Below are positions 28,301 to 48,599 of a stretch of 64,000 bases of DNA, piece by piece. Under the pieces are notes generated by a model. The model was given only the letters and a program-made list of their open reading frames with translations, did not search any database and was not told where the DNA came from. Origin of the DNA: Cyprinodon diabolis (lineage: Eukaryota > Chordata > Actinopteri > Cyprinodontiformes > Cyprinodontidae); assembly GCA_030533445.1 (NCBI GenBank), contig CM060080.1:20847377-20911376 (forward strand). The letters are read 5' to 3'. Each line of letters begins with the position of its first letter. The first letter of the stretch is position 1. Position numbers and translations under genes: made by a program.

Positions 28301-28854
28301 CCATGCATCCATGCTTATTAACAAGGCAAATCTACAGTAGTTTTAGATGAAAACTTTTAGCAGAGACACAATGCTAGGAATTACACCTTGGTCCTTCTTG
28401 CTAACCCAGTGCAGAAACTAACCAGATTGAAGGCTATAAAGGAAAATGTCAGACTAGATTAAATTTAAAAGACACTGCTTGTGATTGTCATTATTGGCTC
28501 CAGCTTCACCATCCAACACCAGCATCTATTGGGGCTCCAAACAGAAGGTTTGAACTCCATGCAACTAGGGGCCCAAGTACTTCACGGACGATTTAATGTA
28601 AACACTGAAGTAACAAGTTACTGGGTATCCTGACTTCTGTTCAAAATAATCAGCGCGCAATGTAATGTTTAGAGTGAGCTGAATAGTAACAGTTAGCTCA
28701 CAGGCTAGCAGTAGTTAGCAGTTAGCTATGTAACTGTTAACTGGAACTTCCGGTTTACGGGTGAGACGGAGATGTAATAAAGAACCGCATAATTATCATC
28801 TCCTATTGTGCGATTTAAACAGAAGTTACATAATATTACCTCTTGTGGCTCCAT
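12174..28854 (-). CDS. alms1: Alstrom syndrome protein 1 (ALMS1), complete, 18 coding exons
   Basis: This is a centrosome and basal-body protein needed for primary cilia. Exons in transcript order: 28854-28840, 27737-27587, 27330-27210, 25811-24140, 23994-23835, 22365-21298, 19905-19790, 18245-17354, 17271-17149, 15963-15790, 15694-14928, 14711-14603, 14029-13805, 13628-13402, 13308-13143, 12613-12556, 12456-12357, 12218-12174. Total 6189 nt, ~2062 residues, one frame throughout. Diagnostic blocks shared with recalled human ALMS1: LLPYKPRGSEELFYVPQ, KHEGIYSRR-type segment (IRHKEGIYSRRLRTF), DTARLIQAFGADRV, HTRDVGTTFPSP, then the C-terminal ALMS motif (TLQEALEMRRPEFICRS, IYENLPEVRRRREEERR, ending RITNRVLGRRTAWH). 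Human ALMS1 is about 4168 residues; its long tandem ~47-residue repeat array is absent. The start reads MEPQE, resembling human MEPED. The least certain junctions are the 14928 donor (CAG|GTTCCA) and the 12613 acceptor. Confidence 0.95.
14239..14372. repeat. Near-perfect long hairpin in alms1 intron
   Basis: A 27-base arm at 14263-14289 is exactly complementary to 14316-14342 (core GATCCGATTAATCCAGGTGT), with a 26-base loop. Imperfect pairing continues about 20 bases outward on both sides (TTCCTACC...TTCATTATT against AATAAAAGACAGGAA). It is probably a miniature transposon. Confidence 0.75.
18523..18640 (+). repeat. Fragment of AGGCATGCACCGATC element
   Basis: TAGGCATGCACCGATCC followed by GATACTTACAG and CTGATACCGGATC, in an alms1 intron. 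It matches a common fish hAT-like family by eye. Confidence 0.5.
19081..19205 (+). repeat. Fragment of AGGGGTGTCCCAATAC element
   Basis: CTAGGGGTGTCCCAATACAAC is followed by TGATACCGATATTGCAG and CCCGATACGATATTAGC. It is one end of a dispersed teleost hAT-like element, with no visible partner end. Confidence 0.55.
20030..20350 (+). repeat. Teleost short interspersed repeat (AATGGTAAATGG family)
   Basis: In an alms1 intron. The order of blocks is typical: AATGGTAAATGG, TATATAGCGCCTTTATTC, CAAAGCGCTTTACACTACAT, a CACACA stretch, GCAAGCTACATTGTAGCC, GAAGTGTCTTGCCCAGGGAC, then CTTGAACCGTCAACCCTTCG. The last part resembles a tRNA-like or box-B-like segment. Recognised from memory as an abundant fish repeat. 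Confidence 0.75.
22784..22870 (+). repeat. Fragment of GGGGCTGCAGTTAATGATTA element
   Basis: GGGGCTGCAGTTAATGATTA followed by AAATCGATTAATCTGTC, in an alms1 intron. Same family type as the fragment at 3634-3722. Confidence 0.5.
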
Positions 28855-28916
28855 GTTTTGTTTTTGTTGTTGTTAAAGATGACAGTCCGCCATGCTGGGC
28901 GCGCGTCCGCTACGTC

Positions 28917-28942
28917 GTTACCTAGGAGCGTTGCTAGGAAAT
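28917..28942. promoter_or_regulatory. alms1: Tandem RFX X-box-like motifs upstream of alms1
   Basis: GTTACCTAGGA (28917-28927) and GTTGCTAGGAAAT (28930-28942) lie 63-88 bases upstream of the alms1 ATG. Each has a good left half-site of the ciliary X-box (consensus roughly GTTGCC-NN-GGCAAC); the right halves are imperfect. The surrounding sequence (28875-28935) is CpG-rich, as in a core promoter. RFX factors control many ciliary genes, and human ALMS1 has been reported to be RFX-responsive, so the placement fits. Binding is inferred. Confidence 0.55.
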
Positions 28943-30109
28943 ATTTTCAAATACCCCGGAAACAGAAGATTTGAAACGTGAAAACAACAAAAACACTTTC
29001 GTAAATCTTGTTTTGCTATTCAATGTCCCCTAGTTTCATTTATTCAAACAAATATCTTTGGAAAAAAAAAAGATGTTTAGATGTTTATTAAATAATAATT
29101 AAAAATACATAAACGTGGATTTCCCTTTACCAGTTTAGAACTGGTTAAACTTATTGACAAAACAACAAAATAAATAATATGAAGAGGTTGCATTTTTAAA
29201 TCCTGCAAACATAAAGACAGCTCATTTAAAAAAACAACTTTATTTCCAATCCTTGTTGTCCAAGATAATTGGTTTTCCCTAAGAATTTTTTGCTTTGAAC
29301 AGAGTACTAAATAGTGCATAATATTTGAATAAATCGTTGTGCACATATTTCTATGTGCCTTTCATGAAATGCATAATTTGAAATAAAGTCAGTCATTCAT
29401 CTTTTATGAAATAATGTGTACTGTACCAAACTCTCCCGGGATGATTTTAGCGTAATAAAAATGATAAAAATCGATTCAATTCTCTTTTGAGGACTAGTAA
29501 TAAGGGATTGATTTTTTCCCCCAGATATTCCGGCTTAAGGAAGCCTCTATTTGGTCTCATAAAAGCAGTAATAACACATAGGTTACCATGGTGAATTATT
29601 CTGTACAGCTAGCCCGCCCAAGACCTGATTCTGATGCATGTTTGGTCACATTACAATAGATGTTAAATGTTTTCCATCTCTTACAGCACACACAGTCATC
29701 CCAGAAATAAAACAGTTAAAGGTATTTATTTTAAGTATCAAAATGTGCTTATCCCTTTGCAGATATTTCATTTATTTCTATAAAAATAAAGTAAATCATT
29801 TATTTAGTGCGCCAAAGATATTCAGCAGCTCTTATTGTTGCAGTTGTTGGCAGTGTAATTCAGCAACATTTTACTGTCCTTCGAGGAAGAAAAATGACAT
29901 TTGAGAAAATGAAAGTAATGAATGGTTTTTACTCATAAAAGAATTACAAAGAGTTTAATTTAAACTGTATAATCAATAATTAGAACAAGTTTTTAGGAAT
30001 TTGGTTTGATGAACGGTTAAAATGAAATATACAAACAATTCTAGATAAATGTAAAAGAGTTTTAAATATAGTGAATTGTCTGGTGGGAAATAATTCGAGA
30101 GCAGTTAGA

Positions 30110-30195
30110 ATGGGGGCGGTATGGCACAGTAGGTGGCGGTAATGCGCACCTTTCATTTTTTTGTCAACCGCCAATTATTCTGCAGGAAGAAGAAG
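30110..30195. repeat. Short interspersed element at the ttc31 promoter / 5' UTR
   Basis: The segment reads GGTGGCGGTAATGCGCACC, then a T-rich loop, then CAACCGCC and a GAAGAAGAAGAGG tail. The GGCGGT...ACCGCC inverted pair with a GAA-rich tail resembles a repeat family common in teleosts, recognised from memory. It ends about 135 bases before the ttc31 ATG, so it could supply transcribed leader or promoter sequence. Confidence 0.5.
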
Positions 30196-30331
30196 AGGAA
30201 CTAGCAGTAGACACAGGAGGCTTCTCCTCCGTATTGCAAGCAGAAACTTCTTCAGCAGGACAGACCCAGCAGAAAACAAAGGCTCAACGAGGACAGATGC
30301 TGAGCCTGTGCGCTGAAAGTAAACGGAAGCT

Positions 30332-40419
<10,088 letters not shown>

Positions 40420-42674
40420 ATGATTAACGTGTAGACATTTCACAGGGTCTTTTTGCTTAAACTGTTTATCAGCGGTGAACACTTGAAGAGCTGCAGTTGC
40501 ATGTTAAACAGATCTGTAATGACGTGAAATGTACTCTGCTGGAAAGCAGCAAATGTGCCTTTTCATGATTGGAGTGAAAATGGGCCTCTGCCTGGGATTG
40601 CTGACCATCTAAATCCGTGGAAGCCTGAAGTTTTACATCCGTTTTAAAGTTTTTGAAGAGATTTATTCTGGTTGATTTTAAGCCACCACCAGGTGGCGGT
40701 ATTATATTTTTAACCATTGTGGGGGGGTGTTGCCTGGACCTTTTTGCTTTAATTTTAAGGCAGAGATTCATAAAGCTGATTCTACATAACTGTAACATTT
40801 TTTTTTTCCTGTTTTGTTTTTCTGTGGTTTCTGTTGTTTTATGTACGGAACTGTTGATGGTTTGTTTATCGACCAGTAAAGGTTTTCCAGTTCCCTGAAT
40901 GGTGGAAGAGCATCTGTTTGCATATGGAAATGTTCACATAGAATCATTCACCAGCAGCTGTTGCTTATTATAGGTCTGGTTGCTGTTGCTCTAAACATTA
41001 ACCTTAAAAAAAAATACTTGTCAAATTTTAAGCATTCCTTCTCCTTTCGTTATCCAGAATTCTTCTTACCGTTTTCATTCTAGTTCCTAAGATATTTTGA
41101 GAGGATTACTGTGCCGAAGTTTTCTTTTCTTGCCTACTGGGGATTAAAGGGTGGGTAAGGATTAAATAGAGGTGCTACAGAAAAAGTTTGTTTAAATTTA
41201 AATTGTTTCTTTTCGGGATTTGTAAGGGGTGGTCAATTGATTAGTAAAAATGTAGCAAATCAATTTAGCTCAAAGTAAGGCCATTGAAAAGTACTAAAAG
41301 GTAGTAGAATTTTTAGTTTCCCCCATCGATACATCCAGACTTGTCCATCAATGCTGATTTTTTTTGTTTCAAGTTGATTTAACCATCAAATAAAAAAAAT
41401 AAAAACATATACAGCATGACCTGAGTCAATATACTACATTGGTTCTGCTGGCTGAGCAGCAATGGGTAATGCACCGTATTCAGACCTCATAGTTTATTCC
41501 CTCACCATAGGAAATGGTTTTCACAACTTTGGGTCACTGTACTACACAATAAGTTGAACAGAAGTGATTTAAAGCGACTGATTGCCGTAAAATATTTATT
41601 AACTCCGACTAGTAAGTTGAATATAAAAATCTATTTAAGTGGGTGTTAATATTTTAATATACTGTTTTTATTGTGTGAACTGAACTTATGTATTCAATTT
41701 ATATATCAATCTTAGTACAGAGCCTCTTTGACACAAGTGGAACATTCATTTTTTATCTGTATTATCAGGCAACCCAATGGGAATGCTATTAACCCTGTTA
41801 TTAGACTTCTATTTGATAAACCAACTCAAAGTATTGTAACCTATGTTGGTTGAGGATGTCTTTATCCAACTTAAAAAAAAGTGTGGCTTGCATTTTTTTT
41901 TTCTTGCAGACCTCTGACATCAACATTTCATATAAAATCATCCAACAGCTGTCTGTTCTGGCTGGGGACTGTAGAAAAGTAAAAAAGAAAGCAAAAAGCA
42001 ATTTTTAGATTGTTTTTCTTTTATTCCTGTTCAATTAGTCAATATTCTTATACTAAAAAATTGTACTAACACTTTAATTCAAATGTAAGAGAACTGAGCT
42101 TAATGTCAGTCACTGTCCACATTTCTATGCGCTCCATGTTTAGTTTTATAAGTTTTATGTTACCTTTCTAATCCAGTTTTCGTTGCTTTTTTTCTACCTG
42201 GGATTACTTTTCAATCATTATTTGGGTTCATTTTATAGTATTCTTTAAAACAGAGTGTAAACATGACACTTTGTCTTATATAATTTTGAATATAGGATGT
42301 TATGATCAGTTGCTACTTGAGTAGCAGTAAAGCATACTTTTTTTCTTGAGTAATGCCTTGGGTGGGGATTTTTTGCGCTTTAATAGAAATGTGATAAAGT
42401 AGAACTACTCTTGATTACACTTTTTCAGTCCTCTACCCACCTGTTGCTTACATACTTGGAGGAAGAGCCTCAAAGTTCAATTTTTAAATCCTATCAAATT
42501 GGTACATTGCAAGTTATAGTTTATGAAGATTAAATAACATAATGGGAGAAAGTAGCTTTTGTTTTGAAACTTTTTTTCCCCACACTTTTTATTCTCCCAA
42601 TTTTTCACCCTTTGTTTGGCGCCCTCTGGTGACGCCCACTAAAAAGCCACTGTTTTAGCAGTTTTCTCCTAGAT
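40420..42674. other. Downstream flank of ttc31-like gene, no gene seen
   Basis: AT-rich sequence that probably includes the ttc31 3' UTR. It contains short open frames only and no recognisable domain, RNA gene or complete repeat. Confidence 0.5.
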
Positions 42675-42852
42675 CAGGGGTGCTTGTCTAGTCTACCATT
42701 CTGTAACTTTTAGATGCATCTCTTCTTCAATAAACCTGAACCTCAGCAGAGGCATGGTAGTGATGTGCTCATTTGATTTAGCTGTGTTAAAATGGGGTGC
42801 ATCAAACAGTTGCTGGATAGTAGCACTTGAGGACTGGACTTGAGCACCCCTG
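42675..42852. mobile_element. Short hAT-like element
   Basis: It starts CAGGGGTGCTTG and ends TTGAGCACCCCTG, giving complementary termini around a 178-base unit with no coding capacity. The target duplication is not clear. Confidence 0.55.
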
Positions 42853-42899
42853 CCCCAGATTTTACATTTTGAATTTTTGTTTTTATTTGCTTTAAGCAG

Positions 42900-43570
42900 T
42901 TTAAGGCTACTCCCCTGGAACCAACTACCAGTCTTATTCCATTAGGCAGACACCCTGTCTCCTTCTAAGGCTAGGAGTAAATGTTCCTTTTTGATAAAGC
43001 TTATAAAGTCACTCAGATTATCATTAGTTGTCTCTATATTTCTGATTCTATAGGCTTAGCCATCTTGAGGACATAGGGACCACTTTTTAACATTCTGTTT
43101 CTCTGTTCTCCCATTCATTTGTTAGTTCAACCCCTAAATTCCCTCTGCTTTTTGTTGTCATAGAAGCTGTAATACCATCCTGGAGGGAAATATCAGCTGG
43201 GCTGCTGCCATCAAAACCTTAAACAATAGATGATAGAGTTGGACCTTATTTTTCAGTGCCTTGTCCCGTTTCTTCCCTAGACATAGCTATGGGCTAAGCT
43301 TTTACTCTGATTAGGCTATCTTTCATCTGTTTTGACATTAAAAATGGCTCAGAGCTTGTCTGCTTAACAGTTTCTTTCCTACACAGTCACTTATGGACCT
43401 AGTTTATTTACCATTACTTTCTCTAGCATAGAAAGTATTTATAGATCATATGTGTCTCCTCCTCTCTCATGGACCCCCAGTCGACTTCAACAGAAGGCCA
43501 CTCACACTGAGCCTGCTTCTGTTGGAGGTTTTCTTCCTGTTATAAGGGAGTTTATTCTCTCCAGCATGCA
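42900..43570 (+). repeat. Dispersed repeat, copy 1 of a pair
   Basis: It contains ACCCTGTCTCCTTCTAAGG, AACCCCTAAATTCCCTCTGC and ATACCATCCTGGAGGGAAAT. The reverse complement of several blocks occurs in the 54100-54960 copy, for example TTAGGGGTTGAA and CATCCAGGATGG. The family resembles one common in teleosts; class not determined. Confidence 0.55.
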
Positions 43571-43582
43571 TGCTTGGTGTTC

Positions 43583-43740
43583 TTAAGAGCTGCTATCCTG
43601 GAGCTTTTTGATGCACCCCATGTTAACACACCTGAATCAAATGAGTGGCTCGTTACCATGCCTCTGCTGAACTAAATATGGGGATTGAGCCTTTAGATTC
43701 AGGTGTTTTAGAGAAGAGATGCATGTAAGAGTTAGAGGAT
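43583..43740 (-). repeat. Inverted partial copy of the 42675-42852 element
   Basis: TTTTTGATGCACCCCATGTT and CCATGCCTCTGCTGAAC are reverse complements of blocks at 42760-42815 (AGCAGAGGCATGG, ATGGGGTGCATCAAA). The two copies flank repeat copy 1 in opposite orientation. Confidence 0.6.
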
Positions 43741-44394
43741 GGTACTGAGGAAGTTGTTTAAAACTAAACTTTAGAAAAAAATCCCTAAAATGATGTCTAA
43801 AGCATAAATACCCCCTTTATCCACCGGGTAATGACCACTAGCAACCAGTCCAGTGGATAGAGGTTCTCCTTTGGTTCTAGATTGTAACTGGAATATGCAC
43901 GACACCTTTTACATTCTAACCAATAACCATATCATCACAACAGCTTACTTTATATTAAAAATCCAATGCAGTGGTTATGCAAGTCTCCCTTTTCTAAACA
44001 TAAGGAAACCATGCTTCAAGCAACACTGCTTAAATCTTGACCCAAGTATTATTTTAATATGCAATAGATAAGTGTTAGTTTTAAGGTTTATTTACATCAT
44101 TACTTGACATGTTTCGATGGTGTGTGTGGGCTGCCCTTCTCAAAAACGTATTTATGTAAATTGAGTCATGTGACGTAGAGCATCATCTAGCATATTGTTT
44201 CAAAAGTCACTTCTTTGCAAAACAAAATAAATTTTTGTTCTGTTTGCAGCTGAACATATTTAATGCCAGAAAGTGACACAGGGACCCAAGCTTCATCTGG
44301 CTGCTTAGAGTAACAGCTGGCTTAATCAAGAGGCACACCTTTCAAATATTTTGCAGATAGAGAATAGTGAAATTGCAATAATAATATTAATTGA

Positions 44395-44595
44395 ACTTTA
44401 GTAATTTCACAATGGAGAAATGTATCTCTGCATTTAACCCATCCTCTTGGGGTGCAGTGGGCTACCATTGTGCCGTGCCTGGTGAGCTGTGTGGGGTGAA
44501 GGGTCTTGCTCAGAGACCCAGAGTGGAGACTGGGGATTGAACCTTCCCAGAGCACAATCGCACTGCTCTAACCCATTAGGCCAGCTCCCCCCTGC
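44395..44595 (+). repeat. Teleost tRNA-like short repeat
   Basis: Blocks CATTTAACCCATCCTCTTGG, GGGTCTTGCTCAGAGACCCA and GGGGATTGAACCTTCCCAGA, ending in CCATTAGGCCAGCTCCCC. Box-B-like GATTGAACC suggests a tRNA-derived part. No intact tRNA gene is present. Confidence 0.6.
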
Positions 44596-46585
44596 AAGAA
44601 GTGAAAACAGCAACCAATGCTTGCTTTGAATAATGTAAAGTGCAGCATAGCGCCTAAGCAGTCCCCTGCAGGCTGGCTGGCAGAGACAGTAACCTGACTA
44701 ATTAACCACAATAACATTTTAGACGTCAGTTATTTTGTTAAGAGTGCAAACAAAACAAGGCTCAGTAAGCACTTGAAAACTACAGTACAACCCTATAGTA
44801 ATTTAGCAACAGTTAATACTTCATGGTAAATTAATGTGTTAAACAGTAAATGCTAATAAATAAATAGTATATGTATTACTATAAGTGCAATAATCAATTT
44901 ATTTAGGATAACTGTAAAAGGGAAAGAATGTGCTTTACACGTTAGTTTTAAATGTTGGATTGAATATAGTTGGCATACTGTGAGGTATGCCCCTATCTTT
45001 TAAGTCCTTAGACCTGTCTATGTAATATCTATGTATGATTTGGAGCGATGCAAAGCTGAGCAAGTTCAGGTGGAGAGGCAAACCTATCTCATCAAGGGTT
45101 TATGGTCGTTAGTGGTTCCTCATGGGTCGTTAACTCCACCTATTCAGATACTGAATTGATAATCATAGAAGAGAATCCTTTATTTGAAGATTTCAGAAAA
45201 CTTTTTGAAACCTAAAGCACCACCTTTCAAGGAGCCTATCGAGATAAGTACGTAGCTGCATGACAGGTTTTAATTTTATTGAATCTAATGTGAGGAAGGA
45301 AATATTTCTATATGAAATTGAAGACGTAAGAGAGACTATATTTGCATAATTCAAGAAACCGTGTAAACCCAGTGCTTTCAGATAGATTTTTCTGATCTGC
45401 TTTAATGTATTTTTTGCCTCTAAACATAGCTCTCCATAAAAATAAGCATAAAGATGATTTTGTAGCATATTTTGAGACTCATATCAAGTGTAATACCAGT
45501 TAAAGATGACCTCAGATGCACTCTGGGTGGATGCCTTTGTTGCATTGTGAAATGAGTACAGTATCTGTCACAATGAGAAGTTAACCTTCTGTTTAATCTA
45601 GGCCCCTTAACAAGTTGCAGTAGCCCAAACCCAATTAGGGAATTGATTGCTTGCTTTCATTTTCCTCATTTGCATTAGAGTCATATAGCAATGATAAATT
45701 AGCGTCTAGTCTTTTGTCCTCGCTGCCATTTATGCTTGTGGAGTATTTATTACTATGAAATCGGTAGGGGGAAAAAAACTGCTTTGTCCCTCTGTGACAA
45801 AACCTTTGCTGATAATGTGATGTTAAACAGCTAGACAAAGAAAAGCCAATAGGAAGACTGAAAAGCCTTCACTCTTTCGCAGTCATTAAATGAATCATTT
45901 AAAAGACAATGAAAGGAATTGAAGCCTGTTTTCTAAGTTTCCCCATACTTCAACAGCTGCAGAAAAAAAACGGATCTGGATGTTTAAACTTGTTTGGTTT
46001 CCTCTCTTTCCACAAGACAAAAAAAAAATCAACTAAGAATGATCTATTAAAAATCCTTAACAAACAATGGGTCTGTTTGTTTAAACTGAACTATAATCTC
46101 AGGCTCATAGGTTTGTGAAAATCATGCAAATCCTGACTTTCGTACTTATACTTGTGTAAAGCATCAATACTCAGTGGTATAGTTTGTGTATTTTCTCTGC
46201 GCCATTTCTAATGGTTAGTTCAAAGACCTTTTAACAGCCTGGTGAAGTATTGTTTGGACAAAAGTAACTCTTCTCAGGCACAATACAGAAATATTAATCT
46301 TTAGGCTCTCAACCAAATACTCTTATTAGTTTAATTTACTACAATAAGTGTCCGTACTAAGTCAGATGAGTGGAGAGGGCGTAATATTTGAACAGTAATG
46401 TTAGGAAAGAGTCTTGAGGCTAATCTCTTCAAGTATTCTGACTAGAACAGCCATCATAGACACAATGCTGAATGAAGTGAAAAAATACATGACAGTAGCT
46501 GCAAACTGGTTAGAAATGTAAATATCTGTGTTCAACTATTAACGAGTTTATTCAAGCCTCACTTTCCTCAATATAAACAGCAGGA
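44596..46585. other. Non-coding stretch without recognised repeats
   Basis: About 2 kb with no convincing gene. The part 45500-45830 is less AT-rich and shows no repeat signature (for example CCCAATTAGGGAATTGATTG and CCTCATTTGCATTAGAG), so it might hold regulatory sequence. Not proven. Confidence 0.4.
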
Positions 46586-48030
46586 CTTTAAAGGTGTAGT
46601 GGATGATTTTCTTTTTTCTGGTGGATCATCTAAATAATTGGTCCTCCTAACTGTCATCATTCTGGTGATACGCTTACGTAAGGCCGTCCTACGTGCTCGT
46701 CCCCTTAGGCCCCGTCCACACGAAGTCAAAACGAACATGAAACGCTAATATTTTCCAGAACGTTTGTCGTAAAGACGGAGACGTAAAATAAATGTGATCA
46801 TCCACACGAATGCATGAAAACGCTGCAAAATGTATGCCAGGCCTGTAAGTGGCGCTGTGGTGCCAAAGCAAAAATAGGCGACGAAATGTTGGGCATGCGC
46901 ACTAATATTTATACATGGTTGCCCTGCGGGTCCATTTTCGTGGTTCAGTTAAATTCAGGTGCTGAACTATGTCGTCGATATTGCTCTGTTCTTCCTGGAG
47001 ATATTCCAGAAGAAGAAGATTCTGTTGTAAGCCCGACAGCAGGGTGAGTAGCATGAGCAGCAACAATTCAACACAGTACGGCGCCATTGTTGTTGTGATA
47101 CTTTGTCGCGCATGCGTGTTTAGAGGCGACGCTATGACGCATGCGTGTAAAAAAAAAATGCGGTTAGAGCTTAAAGATGGAAACGCGAAAACGGCGTTTC
47201 AAAATCTTCCCACTCTGAAGGCTGAATAAAAAAAAGATCGTTTACAGACCCCCGAAACGCCGGCTTCGTGTGGATGAGAGGCTGGTTTGGTGAAAAATTT
47301 GTGCGTTTAGGCCAGGGTTCGGCTTCGTGTGGACGGGGCCTTAAGTAGCTACTTTTTTCTGCACATGCGCACTTGCAGGCGTATATCTGTGGTGAGCTAC
47401 GGTTTCAGTCATTGAGGCTTGCTTTTTTACCCATGTTTCTTTGAAAATGGCCGAGTGTCGTAAGAGAAAAAGTGTCTGCAAAGTGTATGAGGAGATGAGA
47501 AAGGCCTCAGAAGAGAAAAACAAGACCAGTTTGTTTTTGGGAGATTCTTTCATGTGATGGCGTACACTGAAAGCACAGGTCGGGCTTTTCACTGATGCCG
47601 GGGTTGGAACATTTCTACTCGACAGGTAAAGTTTGGCATGCTATTCGGAGAAATTAATTTCACATCATTGATAGTAAAATTTTCTACCTCTATATTGTTA
47701 CTTTCCAGGGAAGATAAGTGTTAGTAGTTACGCAGATCCTTATTTACCCCGCATAAAAATTCCATTGCAGAAGACACACACATACAAGCAGATCATGATT
47801 TTTTTAATGCCCCAGTAGTGTTTTTTGCATGAAATTTTTTATATATAATATGACTGAGATGAGATCCATCCGAGCGACTGTCTAAATGGGCTTGTGCATG
47901 CTTTTGCACGCGCCTAATAGGTGTTCCCTCACGGAAGGGGGTATAGGTTTGTGCATGTGCTATTTTTTTTTTAAGTGGAGAGGGCGGGTCTTTTCAAAAA
48001 TTTGCAAAAATCCTCCACCATACCTTAAAG
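46586..48030 (-). mobile_element. Dispersed transposon family, copy C, inverted, with nested element
   Basis: Both termini are present: CTTTAAAGGTGTAGTGGATG at the left and CTCCACCATACCTTAAAG at the right. It carries a 633-base insertion; without it the element is ~812 bases, the most complete copy here. Interior blocks match copies B and E reversed (GGTCCTCCTAACTGTC, GTGAGCTACGGTTTCAG). No transposase frame was seen. Confidence 0.8.
46708..47340. mobile_element. Harbinger-like nonautonomous transposon nested in copy C
   Basis: Termini GGCCCCGTCCACACGAAG and CTTCGTGTGGACGGGGCC are perfect 18-base inverted repeats. Both flanks read TTA (46705-46707 and 47341-47343), a 3-bp duplication typical of PIF/Harbinger elements. 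The 633-base body is CpG-rich with no transposase; open frames of up to 86 codons show no domain. Confidence 0.85.
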
Positions 48031-48291
48031 TTTTCCAGTTTTCTGGCATAATGGCAATTTTGCAAAGATGGCAGAGAGGGCGGTGAATAGCAGCTTGTAA
48101 ACGCTAGCAGCAGAAGCAACACTAGATGGAAGCAACGTTTGTGAAGCCTGGAGGAAAAAAAGAGTAAAATAAATAAATTGGACCACTTCTACAGAGGAAC
48201 CGACCCCTGTTGACCTCTCTCTAGAGCCGCACATGCTGAGCTCAGTTTGATTAGGTAGTAAGCGTCTGTGACCAATCAGGTTTCCTCTTAC

Positions 48292-48552
48292 CGCTAACAG
48301 CTCTGGATGTATGTTTAAGATTGTAAACACTTGTTTTGGTCCCAAGTCTTTGGCAGCCTCTATCACTTTTTCGTTCCTGTATTGAGCTCCAACCTTTTTT
48401 AATTCAACACTGATCAATTTCTCTTGCTCCTGCTGAGGAAAAACAATCCCCACAGCATGTTTCTGCCACCACCATGAAGGCGGTGTGTCCATGGCGAAAC
48501 AGGTGCAGTATAACCCCAACTCTGATATTTTCCTTTCAGCAGATTCTGCCAC
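48292..48552 (-). other. Orphan exon-like open segment, unidentified
   Basis: On the minus strand, 87 codons run open in phase 0 between an acceptor (TTTTTATCATTTCAG) and a donor (GCG|GTAAGA). The peptide includes VAESAERKISELGLYCTCF, WWWQKHAVGIVFPQQEQEK and EAAKDLGPKQVFTILNIHPE. I do not recognise it, and no partner exon was found nearby. A GCCACCACCATG block inside is shared with fish repeats, so it may be transposon-derived or a decayed exon. Confidence 0.3.
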
Positions 48553-48599
48553 CTGAAATGATAAAAACAACTTTGAAATCATAAATGACATTGTGCTGA

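Larger units (their letters stand above)
28855..30331. promoter_or_regulatory. Divergent region between alms1 and ttc31
   Basis: The two start codons lie ~1.5 kb apart in opposite orientation. The alms1-proximal end is CpG-rich with X-box-like motifs; the ttc31-proximal end (30110-30331) overlaps a repeat-like element and holds the ttc31 5' UTR. The middle is AT-rich with only short unconvincing open frames. The distance suggests two separate promoters rather than one shared core. Confidence 0.55.

Noticed and set aside
44395..44595. Possible functional tRNA gene
   Set aside because: Only a box-B-like segment is seen. No cloverleaf, anticodon arm or proper 3' end could be drawn.
46814..47229. 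Open frames of 77 and 86 codons in GC-richer DNA
   Set aside because: They lie inside the Harbinger-like nonautonomous element and show no transposase or MADF/Myb-like motif.
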